In this document: positions 1 through 10,800 of the stretch, piece by piece
Layout: each line of letters starts with the position of its first letter
Position numbering within the stretch: the stretch's first letter is position 1
From: Acestrorhynchus altus
Taxonomy: Eukaryota; Chordata; Actinopteri; Characiformes; Acestrorhynchidae
Reading direction: 5' to 3'
Length of the DNA stretch: 64,000 bases
NCBI GenBank assembly: GCA_034509495.1
Contig: CM067522.1
Location: 17,986,928-18,050,927 of the forward strand
The notes under the pieces: generated by a model
Databases searched by the model: none
What the model was told of the DNA's origin: nothing
Seen by the model: the letters and a program-made list of their open reading frames with translations, nothing else
Made by a program: the position numbers and the translations under genes

Positions 1-330
1 CCACACATTCACACCAACGCACACACAGCCCTCTTCATCGGCGATAGTAGCAGCTCACAGCAAGTGTGATCAGTCCAGCTACAAGACAATATGCAACATA
101 CGTCCACAAACACTCAAAACAAAAGATCACAAATGGTATCCAGCCCAATAGCACGCTCCCAGTGACACTTATTTTGTCCCATTATAATAATAACAAACCA
201 TTTTGTGCAGTTCCAGTAGATTTTCAGGAGCACTTTCATGCTGTGAAGCTCTTTGTAACTGTATCCCAAAGGTGTTCTACTGGATTTAGATTCTGTCACT
301 AGGAAGAACAAGCTACTCACTGTCGTGCTA

Positions 331-480
331 GGGCTGGGCAGTATGGACAAAAACTCATATCCCCATATATTTTAACTGAATGGTGATTATATGATGTGAA
401 AAATACAATGTGAAAAAATTACAACAACAAATACTTATTTTGTGGTTTTTTTTTACTATATTTTATATTTACTATCATTT
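331..480. repeat. fragment of the GGGCTGGGCAATAT element
   Basis: GCTAGGGCTGGGCAGTATGG and ATATGATGTGAAAAATACAA are shared with 20097-20170. The rest of 1-705 has only a short (CA)n at 597-617. Confidence 0.6.
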
Positions 481-705
481 GATCTTCATTTCAGGTTAAT
501 TTTGCTGTAACATGTTTTCTGCTCAATTGCTTTGCTCCGCCCCCTGCTCTCAGCTGCTCCTCCTCTACACTGCTCCTCTCCGCCCCCACATGCGTTCTCA
601 CACACACACACACACACCTGTTAGGGTTGCACAATACTGGAGAAACCCTTCTTTGTGATATTTTGTTGTGCAATATGCTTTGCAACATTTAAAAATACAG
701 ACATT

Positions 706-1101
706 TTGGCTCTGAGTGGCTCAGCAGTCTAACGTACTACTACTGTCATCCAATGATGGCAGACTCGAATCCCAGATCATGCTGCTCGCCATCAGCAGCC
801 GGAGTCTGAGAGAGAGTGAAATTGGCCGTGCTCTCTCTGAGAGGGAAGATGGTGCACTCTCCCCGTATCACACCTAGTGCGGTGCTGGCTGACGTAAGGC
901 GTAGGTCATTGTATCGGAGCTGGGGACCTGGCGATTTCTTCCGAGTGCATTGGCTGCCCAGCAATGACACAAAATAGTGCTTCGACTTCACGTGTATCGG
1001 AGGTGGCATGTACTCGTCCTCATCCACCCGGTGTCGGGAGCATTGTATGTGAAGGTGGAGAGTCCTAGTGGGGTTGGGGGATTGGTACTTCTAAACTGAA
1101 G
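706..1101 (+). mobile_element. tRNA-derived SINE
   Basis: The 5' part has a box-A-like TGAGTGGCTCAGCAGTCTAA and a box-B-like ACTCGAATCCCAG. The body is shared with copies at 24341 and 54440 (phrases such as AAATTGGCC.TGCTCTCTC and GGAGCTGGGGACC.GGCG). The long open frame on the - strand here is a by-product. Confidence 0.8.
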
Positions 1102-1789
1102 GTGTAAAAGAAATACAGACATTTAAAGCAAATTAATCTTGATATTGTCATGGTATGAATAAGGCGTCAGCGTCTTATATTCAGCAGATATAATCTGCCT
1201 CTGGTTGATCTCACGCACAAAAAAAACAGTGAATGTTCCTTTAATATGGAGGATGATTTCTCCAGATGTGCATGTTTTCCTTTGCATCATGTGACACTGT
1301 GCATGCCTGTGCATCCACCAATACGATGCTGAAACCATATACTGTGCATCTCTATTGTATATCTCCATCTGATGATTGTGTTGGTCCATCTTGCCCAGCC
1401 CCTGACTGATGGCTGATGGAAACATTACCTGGAGCTGCATGAGATGATGCTGTGAACTGCTGCCACGTGATTGGCTGATCGGAATCCTGCACGGGTGAGT
1501 AGGTGTGCATGTGTTATGGCCAGGGTGTTCCATAAAAGCACACGTAGATCTGAAGCAGGGTGAAACTGGAGCTTTCTGACTTGGTCATTATGTGTGAGGT
1601 GATGGGTGGCAGTGTGTGAGGGAGCTGGACGAACCTTACCTTCAGCAGTAAATAAGGGTCAGTCTGTTGACAATGGTTCCTGGTATCTGGACACGGTTCC
1701 TGGTCAGCAGGCTGGTGTTTACAGTGCAGGGTGAAGAAGCACGCGTCCTAAATATCAAACGGAGCCATTTCTCCCATTTCTGCAGTTCT

Positions 1790-2010
1790 ACACACCGAGT
1801 CCAGTCCAGACCGAGCCCGGAGCGCGAGAACCTCGTATGTCCTTCAGGACCGCAGAGCTGCTCTCCTCCGCGCTGTCAGCAGAGCCGCGTCTCCGGCTTC
1901 CGCGCACTCGCGACTGTGTCACGTGATCCGATACAATGTATCCGAGCTGGAATAGGACGCCGCGCGCGCCTCTGATGTGCGTGTGCACGCGCATTCTCAC
2001 GCGCATATAA
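1790..2010. promoter_or_regulatory. CpG-rich block, possible promoter of an unseen gene
   Basis: CpG density is far above the rest of the first 7 kb (GAGCGCGAG, CGCCGCGCGCGC and so on), with an E-box TCACGTGA near 1919-1926. No coding exon could be recognised on either strand nearby. It may be a non-coding first exon of a gene extending left, or only a methylation-free patch. Confidence 0.35.
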
Positions 2011-2182
2011 CCTCTTGACTCGATTTCGCTGGCATTTATTATTTCATTGGATTTATTATAGGTTCTGCACTCTGCACACACTACAAACACTCCATTACAA
2101 AATAAATTCAATAATAAAAATGTAGAAATTTTTTTGGCACTAAAAGATTTTGTGCCCAACCCACATTTTAAAACTACACTGC

Positions 2183-2187
2183 AAAAA

Positions 2188-2253
<66 letters not shown>
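2183..2253. repeat. (AAT)n microsatellite
   Basis: An almost perfect array of about 23 TAA/ATA triplets, mis-readable as a poly-Tyr or poly-Leu ORF on the - strand. Confidence 0.98.
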
Positions 2254-2257
<4 letters not shown>

Positions 2258-5200
2258 CATTTACACTCGAGTAAACTATCATCATCTAGTATCATAACTT
2301 CAGCCTCTGTTTCAGTAAGAATGACCAAAACATCCCTTTGCACTACATAGTGCACTTTCCCCCCATTTTGTAGTGGTGCCCTGTAACAATCCCATAAAGC
2401 ACCACAATAAGTAGTGAACAAACTAAGGCCAGTGGTAGACTGACCTTTGGGAGAACTGGGAAAACTCCTGCTGGGTCAGTATGGTGTGGGCTGCTGAGAG
2501 GGTGAAGGGCCCACCAGAAAATAACACCACCATCATCTAACAACAGATTGAAACTGACCCATCCATCCCAGCAACACCACCAGTTGACAAAAAGAAAACC
2601 AATCGCAATGGTTTTGGACAAAACAAACAAGGGCTGGTCGATAACAGGCCAGAGCTGAATTAAGGGCCAATTAGGGCTCTTACCGAAATGGATCCGTATT
2701 CATTTTTAAGGCACGAATCGTAAAGTGGAATCCGAATGTGATTTTAAGGGCACTATAATCTCCCACAATTCACTGGTATTTTCTAGTAAACATCGTAATT
2801 CACTACATGAGCTGAATATGGATCAGAATGCAACTGTGAGTGAAGCTGATGATGGTTACTGATACAGCAACTAAGCCAGTGATGGATACGAATCACTGTT
2901 TTCCAATGTAATGCTATTTAATTCTTATAATTTTGATGCATTTTGTGGAATTTCCTTGAAGAATTTAAGAAAAGATGTGTTGGAAAGCGTCGGTGGACTC
3001 TCTTAACAATCCTTTCAGTGTAGAATACTTCACTTTCGTTTATATACAACAAGACGTGTTTACAGACGTCTAGGTTTAGACCCCCAAATGAGAAATAACG
3101 GGGAACTCATCCTGGTTGCCAAATGATATAAACCAACATATTAAGTAACATGCAGAGGAATCATGTGCAAGAGTTGGTGTGGATGAAAGAGGAATTTGGT
3201 AATGAACTTCTTGAAAATCTTGATAAATAAAACCAGCGCAGCATTTTAAAGCAATGAATAAGTCTGCTTCTGTCATTTTTACAGAATGTTTGGGAGACAG
3301 GTCTTCAGTCACCCACTGTGCACATAGCAAAATGACAGTGAATCATTGCTGCTTCAGTGCCCTCAAGGGGAGCAGACCATTTCTATTCAAATTGTCATAA
3401 GACTGCATTATTCATTCATTGAGAAGCTTACCCATAAAAACCATGCACCAACAATTAACATAAGGCATGGGTCTTAACTTTGGCTAAAATGTTGTCTGTG
3501 AACACTGCCACCTTTATGTTTACTCGTGTTACATTAGATCACAGTTTAATGCTCATATTATTACTAATATATAAGTTGCTAATCAACCTGGGAAGTGACT
3601 ATTAGTGAAAAGGAGTGTTTTGTTATCATGTTAATTTTTCATGTTTCACTATGAAATAGTTTCACACTGCAGACTCTGAACTGTTTTGTTACCTTCTGAG
3701 AACATTCATGTGGTTTAACTAGCTTTGAATAATATCTGTTATTGGTGCCTTGAAGATGCCGGATGGTGAACTGAGCATTGAAAACACAAAACACATAAAC
3801 ACAGAGGAAGTGCAGTGCAGAGGAGTGCAGAGAGGAGGAGGTGTGTGCGTGTGAGGTTGCGTAAAGCTGATTATACACAGGAAATTCACCACTGCCTCCC
3901 ACTTCTGCACCACAGCAATACTCACCACTTGACCAGTGTAAATTTGAAAAGACCTTGTTTCATTAAGAAAACAGGATGTAAAATTGACTGATGGTAAAGA
4001 AGTGCTGTACAATAACTTACCTCATACAATGAAAGTCGGGCTTTAAAATATAAAACAAATAATCCCATTTAACTCAGCCCATGGTTGTGAAATGTACAGA
4101 TGGATGCTGAGATAAAAAAGTTAAATCTAACATTTTTGTGCTCTGAGATGTCCTACAGGCTAATTCCTAACCAATAATAGCTTTGTATTCAATATAATAA
4201 AAATATATCATCAAGAGTGTTTGTGCCTATTGTGTTTTTTGACTGTAGTGTGTAAATGTTTGCACAGTTCAGACCATAATCTTTCCATACCCTTTCATGA
4301 ATGTCATGAATTTCATGAATTTTCACATTTCTTTAACACTATTCAAAATACCGAACACCAACTCTATAGTTAGAAACAAGTAACTCCTTAAAGTAGGAGT
4401 TTGTGTATGTAACATTACATTTAACATTCTCGTTTGGAAGATTATTACATAAGCCAAAACAGCCACTGGTCAGAGAGGACCAGTGGACTCTTAAGGCAAA
4501 ATTTCACACTCTGCTGCACATAACAGTGGTCTCTGGTTTCCAGCTGCAGCTAAGGAGATATGGCAACACTAGCAATGCATGAACAAATCTTAAAAATAAA
4601 AGTCATCCTTTTGGGGTTCTGCAAGGCCTCTGAAGGACAAAGTCAAAATGAATATCTATAAATATCTATTTTTTTAATTTTATAGAGCCTCCCGTGGCAA
4701 AGACCATTTTAGTAAAAGTTTGTTTGAGACAGTCTGTGTGAGATCTATCATTGTAAGAACATTATAACAGTTCCATGGAATGAATCTGACATGGACTGTT
4801 TTTAAGAAAACTCTTAGGAAGCCATTGTTGAATGAGGCCCATTGTTATTACTAATATAATACCATTATTGTTCATTTTCAGTCGTCAGTCATGAGAATGA
4901 TATTAATGTAAATGTTTCAGATTTTTGTCCTCATCGCTGAGTGTGTGAAAAGGGTCCATACTGTGAGCACAAGTGATTGAAATTGCTAGTTTCATTCTGT
5001 GTGCATCACCAGTGACTAAGGAAATATCACATCCCGGACACTGCATGAGTCTTCCTGAATAGCAGGGGATCTAGCAGACCTCTTTGGAAAATTAATGAGG
5101 TACGTGCTGTCGCAATAAGGGGTGTGTAGGTTCTGTATTTCTCTCTTTAACTTTGCTATGTGAAGCAGACAGAACAGGCTCATACTTTCAGAAATAAAAT

Positions 5201-5319
5201 CTAATTATGGCTTCTGGGGGCTTCAAACATTCAACACAATATTTTCTATACGTTCCAAAGTACATTAGTCCTCCTGATCAAACCCTGTTTTGATTTATTT
5301 ATTAAATGTTAATATTTCA
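2254..5319. other. non-coding stretch without recognised features
   Basis: I saw no exon with flanking splice sites, no RNA gene and no clear mobile element. All open frames are short and without family resemblance. Confidence 0.5.
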
Positions 5320-5455
5320 ATTCTGTATAGACTACTTTATCTATTTCTTGTACTGAATGCTTTGCTATCCCTTTGCTTCCGTAACAATATGAATTTCCCC
5401 ACTGCAGGACTTATAAAGGATTATCTTAACTTGTCTTGTCTTGTCTTGTCTTGAA
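5320..5455 (+). mobile_element. LINE 3' end with (CTTGT)n tail
   Basis: The phrase GAATTTCCCCACTGCAGGAC followed by TTATAAAGGATTATCTTA is the typical 3' end of a fish non-LTR retrotransposon. It runs into five copies of CTTGT at 5431-5453, a usual tail type. Confidence 0.65.
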
Positions 5456-5874
5456 TGGACTCCTCTAAGCAGCCGTCTAAAGAACTGAAACTGAAAACTA
5501 CAGTAACTGACGCCTACAACACGAAGAACCCTGCAAAACCATGACTTTTTTTCTTGTCTTGTAAAATATACATTATGTTGTGGTTCATACATTTCTTCTG
5601 CATATCAATTTTTATGACTGTTGCCATTCTAATATCTTCTTTTAAAAGAAACTGAAGAGGAGAAGCCAGAAGCTGGTAAGTATTCAAGTTCTCATCAGGA
5701 ACCTGATCTGGCAATTTTTTACACAGTCATTGTCTCAGTAATCTTCCTTCCTCTTTAGCAGGGCACGAATCTCCAAGTACATTAATGGAGCCACCAAATA
5801 AGAATAAGTCTATTTTCTCCAGAATTTTCAAAGCTCTCTCAATAGTCTTTATCAAACTGCATAAGATCTAACTT

Positions 5875-6170
5875 TCTCTGTGCATGTGCATCAAATGGTT
5901 CGAGGTCCACTTTGCTCTGTTTTGATCCAATATGGTGTCCAGTGTAGACCAGAGGAGGATGGGCTCCCCTTGGTTCCTCTCAATGTTTCTTCCCATTTTT
6001 TTCTGCTTTAAAAGTGCTGCTGAATCATACTTGACCTTGAAGATTCCTTGAAAAGAAGCTTGTTCAGACTTGTTCCTGGACAGTGTCAGGGCTGGGTCGT
6101 CTCTGCTCCAGTTTGTGACTTTCATGGACAGGGTAGCAGGGCATAGACAGGGCAGCTGTGGATTACTCAT
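5875..6170. repeat. dispersed fish repeat
   Basis: The segment TCCAATATGGTGTCCAGTGT with AGACCAGAGGAGGATGGGCT and GGTTCCTCTCAATGTTTCTT is a phrase I know from many fish loci. It is a transposable-element fragment of unassigned class. Confidence 0.6.
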
Positions 6171-6581
6171 TACATGTAAAGTGAAATTATGTTGATGTCT
6201 GATTACTTATTCATTTTAACTAGAAATTAAACCATAATGTGAGATTCTGTATTTCTGATATCCATGAGTTATAATCCACTCTGATTAACAGTAAAACAAA
6301 ATGACTTGAAATATTTCACTCTATATTTAATCATTACAAAATATTACATTCTGATCTTTCCCCCAATTTCCTATTTTAATAAGTACTGGTATATTTAGCT
6401 TGTATGAAAAAGGTCAGTTTAATTTTTATTAAACATATTTTTAAAAATTTAACAGCAAAATATTCTGAAATGCATTTTAGTGCAATATGGTGGGTCTGAA
6501 GTTATATTAAAATACATGTCGATATATTTTCATATGGGCAAAATCAGCTGAGTTTCCATATAAGGACTGTATGGAATGAGG

Positions 6582-6642
6582 AGTGAATGGTATATTTTGG
6601 TTTATTTTGGTATATTTTGGTTTATTTTGGTTTATTTTCTGC
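6582..6642. repeat. 10-bp tandem repeat (TTTTGGTWTA)n
   Basis: About five units alternate TATATTTTGG and TTTATTTTGG. Confidence 0.85.
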
Positions 6643-6949
6643 ATAACAGTGATTATATCCTGTAAACGCTTTTATTGAGGAGACGTTTGGGAGGAAATGA
6701 AGGGAAATGTGTTTTTATACATCTGTTTACTTCTTCTTTTGCTCACCCTCACACCCGTGTGATGATCAGACGAGAAACCGGTTTGGCGGTTAAAGCTCTT
6801 CACTGAATTCTTTATTTCTTTATTTATATAATAAACTCAGACTCACTGACTGACTACAATATACAGCTCTCTCTCTCCCCCTGGAGGACACAGGCTGATA
6901 TTACATGACTGCAGATTAAATGTAGAGGTACTGCGTAGATTTATAAGTT

Positions 6950-7285
6950 TTACCACAGTAATGTAACAGTAATGTAACAGTATTGTGACAGTAATGTAAC
7001 AGTAATGTGACAATAATGTAACAGTATTGTGACAGTAATGTAACAGTGATGTGACAATAATGTAATAGTAATGTGACAGTCATGTGGCAGTAATGTCTAT
7101 GTTATGTTACAGTAATATAACAGTAATGTAACAGTAATTTAAGTTTTGTGACAGTAATGTGACAGTAATGTAACAGTTTTGTGACAGTAATGTAACAGTT
7201 TTGTGACAGTAATATGACAGTAATGTAACAATAATGTAACACTATTGTGACAGTAATGTAACAGCAGTAACGTGACAGTTTTATA
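6950..7285. repeat. 11-bp minisatellite upstream of selenom
   Basis: About 30 degenerate units of the type ACAGTAATGTR fill 330 bp and end 300 bp before the selenom start codon. Variants include TTTTGTGACAG. It makes a spurious Tyr/Val-rich ORF on the - strand. Confidence 0.92.
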
Positions 7286-7379
7286 CAGTTATGTGAGATT
7301 TTGCAGGAGGATATGTATATATATGGGTAGACAGTAATAAAGTACATTGAGTCGTTGGCTGCTCTGGCTTTGCGCATGC

Positions 7380-7583
7380 TCAGACATGGCTTTCCATGCT
7401 GTGGGCGGTGCTCGGTGAAGCCCCGCCTCCTCCTGGGGCAAAAGGAGAGATGCTGTACGTGGCAGAGTCCGGATGTGACATTTGGGTTTGAGGGGTTTTA
7501 GGAGTGTTTCCAGGTTTGTCTCTGTTAGTTCAGCCAGCGGACACCTGCAGCTCCACCAGTACCACCAGTACCACCAGTACACC
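7380..7583 (+). promoter_or_regulatory. selenom: selenom promoter and 5' UTR region
   Basis: The 200 bp before the selenom ATG are more GC-rich than the surroundings and contain CCCCGCC-type boxes near 7420-7435, as expected for a TATA-less housekeeping promoter. Two short upstream ORFs are visible if transcription starts before 7450: ATG at 7450 ending at 7491, and a start-stop ATG-TGA at 7473-7478. A triplet-like CACCAGTAC repeat directly precedes the start codon. The transcription start is not determined. Confidence 0.45.
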
Positions 7584-7682
7584 ATGTGGTCCATTGTACT
7601 GGCCGCGCTGCTTCCCTCTGTCATCCTGACCTATGAAGTGGACCTAAAGAGGCTGGATGGTCTTGCCAAGGCAAAGGTGGAG
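7584..7682 (+). CDS. selenom: selenom coding exon 1: signal peptide and mature N-terminus
   Basis: This exon encodes 33 codons from MWSIVLAAL to the Glu before the redox motif. The start ATG sits in the context caccATGt and is followed by a short hydrophobic leader. The exon ends in GAG followed by the donor gtgagt, phase 0. Confidence 0.95.
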
Positions 7683-7806
7683 GTGAGTCTCAGCTAAAGT
7701 GTGTGATATTATAATGTCTGTCTAAGAGTGCATCTGTTTAAGATTGAGCTCTTAAAATAAATAATAATAAAAAAATATATATAACATATTGTTTTTGTCC
7801 TGTGCC

Positions 7807-7849
<43 letters not shown>

Positions 7850-10800
7850 TTGTGTGTGTGTTTGTGTGCATGAATTTATTCATATTAGTGCATTGTTTTT
7901 GTTCTGTTGTTCTTGTTGAAGATGCAAGGAGTAGAGGTTATAAAAGGTGGATGACTTCAAATATCTTGGGTCAACCATCCAGAGCAATGGACAATACAAA
8001 AAAGAGGTGAAGAAGAGGGTGCAGGCAGGATGGAGTGGCTGGAGACGGGTGTCAGGGCTGATGTGTGACAGAAGGAGAGCAGCAAGAGTGAACGGGAAGG
8101 TCTACAAGACAGTAGTGAGACCTGCTATGATGTATGGTTTGGAGACAGTGGCTCTGTCTAAAAGACAGGAGGCTGAGCTGGAGGTGGCGGAGATGAAGAT
8201 GCTGAGGTTTTCGTTGGGAGTGACGAGGAAGGACAAGATTAGAAATGAGCAGATATAGAGGGACAGTGAAGGTGGAGCAGTTTGGAGGTAAAGCCAGAGA
8301 GGACAGGTTGAGATGGTTTGGACATGTGTTGAGGAGGAATAGTGGATATATTGGACAAAGAAGGTTGGAGATGGAGCTGCCGGGCAGAAGGAGAAGAGGA
8401 AGACCTCAGAGAAGGTTTATGGATATAGTGAAGGTGGACATGGAGATGGTTGTTGTAACAGTAGAGGAGGCAGGGGATTGGGCAAGATGGAGGCAGATGA
8501 GGTGACCCCTAAAGGGAACAGCTGAAAGAAGAAGAAGAAGAAGAAGTCTGTAAATTAAAGATTATAAAAACATGGTTAAATACCATGGACGTTATGCAAT
8601 GTACTAAAACACCAAGCCTTAATCCAAGAGCCCTTAGATATCTGGTGTCACTTAACCTGCCTGTCTTCTGAAAAATGCCTGCCCCTTGGGTGTAGGGTTG
8701 GGAGTATGAATGTGAAATTAGATCTAACCTGCCAAACAGTGTCAGCCATTCAAAACCTCACCTGGCTCCGCTGGGGCTTTGTTCTAAACAGGGTGGTCAG
8801 GCAGGCGAGGACAAACCTACCACATGAGGTTTGTTACTGTCCTAAATGGAGAGTGTTCACTACTTGAATAGAGCAGAGAGTGTTCACTACTATTGTGGGC
8901 TGTTGGATGGTAAATGTAAATGCGAGGTTTCTTTTAATAGATCTATGGAAACAGTTGACCTAAGTCAGGGGTCAGCTACACGCAGCCCGTTAATTGCCTT
9001 CTTGCAGCTCTACAGCAGTCTATTTACCCATTAAAAGGGACCGATCAGCTTGTTGGTTACATGTAAAATTCCCCTTCACCAAAAAGACCCCTCCAGGGGT
9101 CTACAACCCCCCCTGGGGCACAAGCCTGTGAAATATAGAGCTGTATATTCACACGTATACGAGACCTGGGTTCAAAACAGTGTTGAAATACCAACATTTA
9201 TTGAAATGTGTGTGATTTTGCACATTAAAATCTAAGTGGATGGTGCTATATTGTTTGCCAAGTTTCATATCCGTACAACTTATAGTTTGGTCTGTGCAAC
9301 AACCATTGTTGCTTTGACCCCCAAAAAAGTACACTTTGTGCATTATTGAGCCAAAAGTGTGTGAACCATTCAATTGAGCTTCAGTTTCCAGTATTTTGAT
9401 CTCTCCCCAAAGAGCCTGGGCTCCATTATTGTTGTTGCCATGTGACCATCAGAGGTCATCAGTGGCTCCGATGGTAGTTTGATTTTGGATTGAAATAGGA
9501 CAAATGGTCTCTTCTTAATATTGCCGACCTCTGACCTAATTAAACAACCCCGCGCATCAAATGATATCTCTGTATTTTAAATCCCATGTCTGTCAATCTG
9601 TCTAAATCCCAGTGTCTTTCATTCCAGAGCTGTGGGGGATGACAGTTGAACAGGCTGAGGGAGGTAAGGTCTATGTGTTCTTTTTTGGAAATGTGCTGCA
9701 TGTTTGTAACTCACTGTAATCGGTTTTCTCTCTTTTTCACTGATTTCAGGTCAAGGCCTTTGTGACCCAAGACATCCCTCTTTAGTATCCTTCGCCTGAC
9801 TTCATTATATCAGCTCATGTCTCTCATTGTCTTGTCATTTCAAAATTGGGCTATTGAATTTTATTCGTGCCGTTTAATCGTTTTCAATGAGAAATTTGCA
9901 ATTCATGTGAATTACATAGTTGAGTTTCTGGGTTTAGGACAGTGTTGGATGTGAGTTACGTATCCTAACGTGCACATGAACAATAGGCTTAAATATGTCT
10001 TAAAATTATTTTATCCCAGTTTTCCAACCCCCTTAAGACTTTCCCCATACGATGCTCCCAACACTATGAGGTTTAAGACAAGCAAATGTCAGCCACCACC
10101 CCTTTTAGAACTGCCACTATCGCTGCCAGGCCCCATACGATGGCACAGACGGCTGCTCCGACCAACAGGGGGTGTGAAGTAGTGAGAGAGTGCCATCTCC
10201 CACCTGGAGAGAGCATTCTGTGGCAGGACTTGGACCTGCAACCATAATGCTCGTGCATTCGACCGCTGAGCCACTCTGAGCCCTCACGTATTGGTCAAGG
10301 CAGGAAATGCTTGAAACAGGGCAGGACGTCCCCTGGACAGTTGAGAAGCAGTTGAGAGTTGAGAACGGTGGTGCTGAGGTGTCATGTAGCCAAACTATTT
10401 ATGTGTGGGATGATTCAAATGTGTTGAGTGTCAGTTTTGGTTCCATTATTTATCTTAGATGACTAAACAAACACTATATACATTAGCGTATACCTGTGTC
10501 CTGCCTCGTTTTGTCATTTTAAGAATTGTAAATAACTTAAATCTAGCAGAGCCAGTTTTTTACGTTTTAGAATTTCAGGACTTCCGTGTTTCTCAGCATC
10601 TCAGAAGATTACTGTAGAGCATTTGTCAGATTTGGGTATAACGTAGGATAAACAGCCCTGATGCAAATTGTATTTTGCTCTAACAGAGGTGCATATCTCG
10701 ACGTCCAGATCTCAATGATGGTGAGAAATGTAAATGAGCTGGAGTTGTGCTGTGATCACAGTTTACTTGTGAACTTCACACTAGGGTTCTGTTTTATTCT

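Noticed and set aside
1788..2285. 165-codon - strand frame with poly-Tyr
   Set aside because: The run of Tyr comes from the (AAT)n microsatellite and the rest from the CpG-rich block; no family resemblance.
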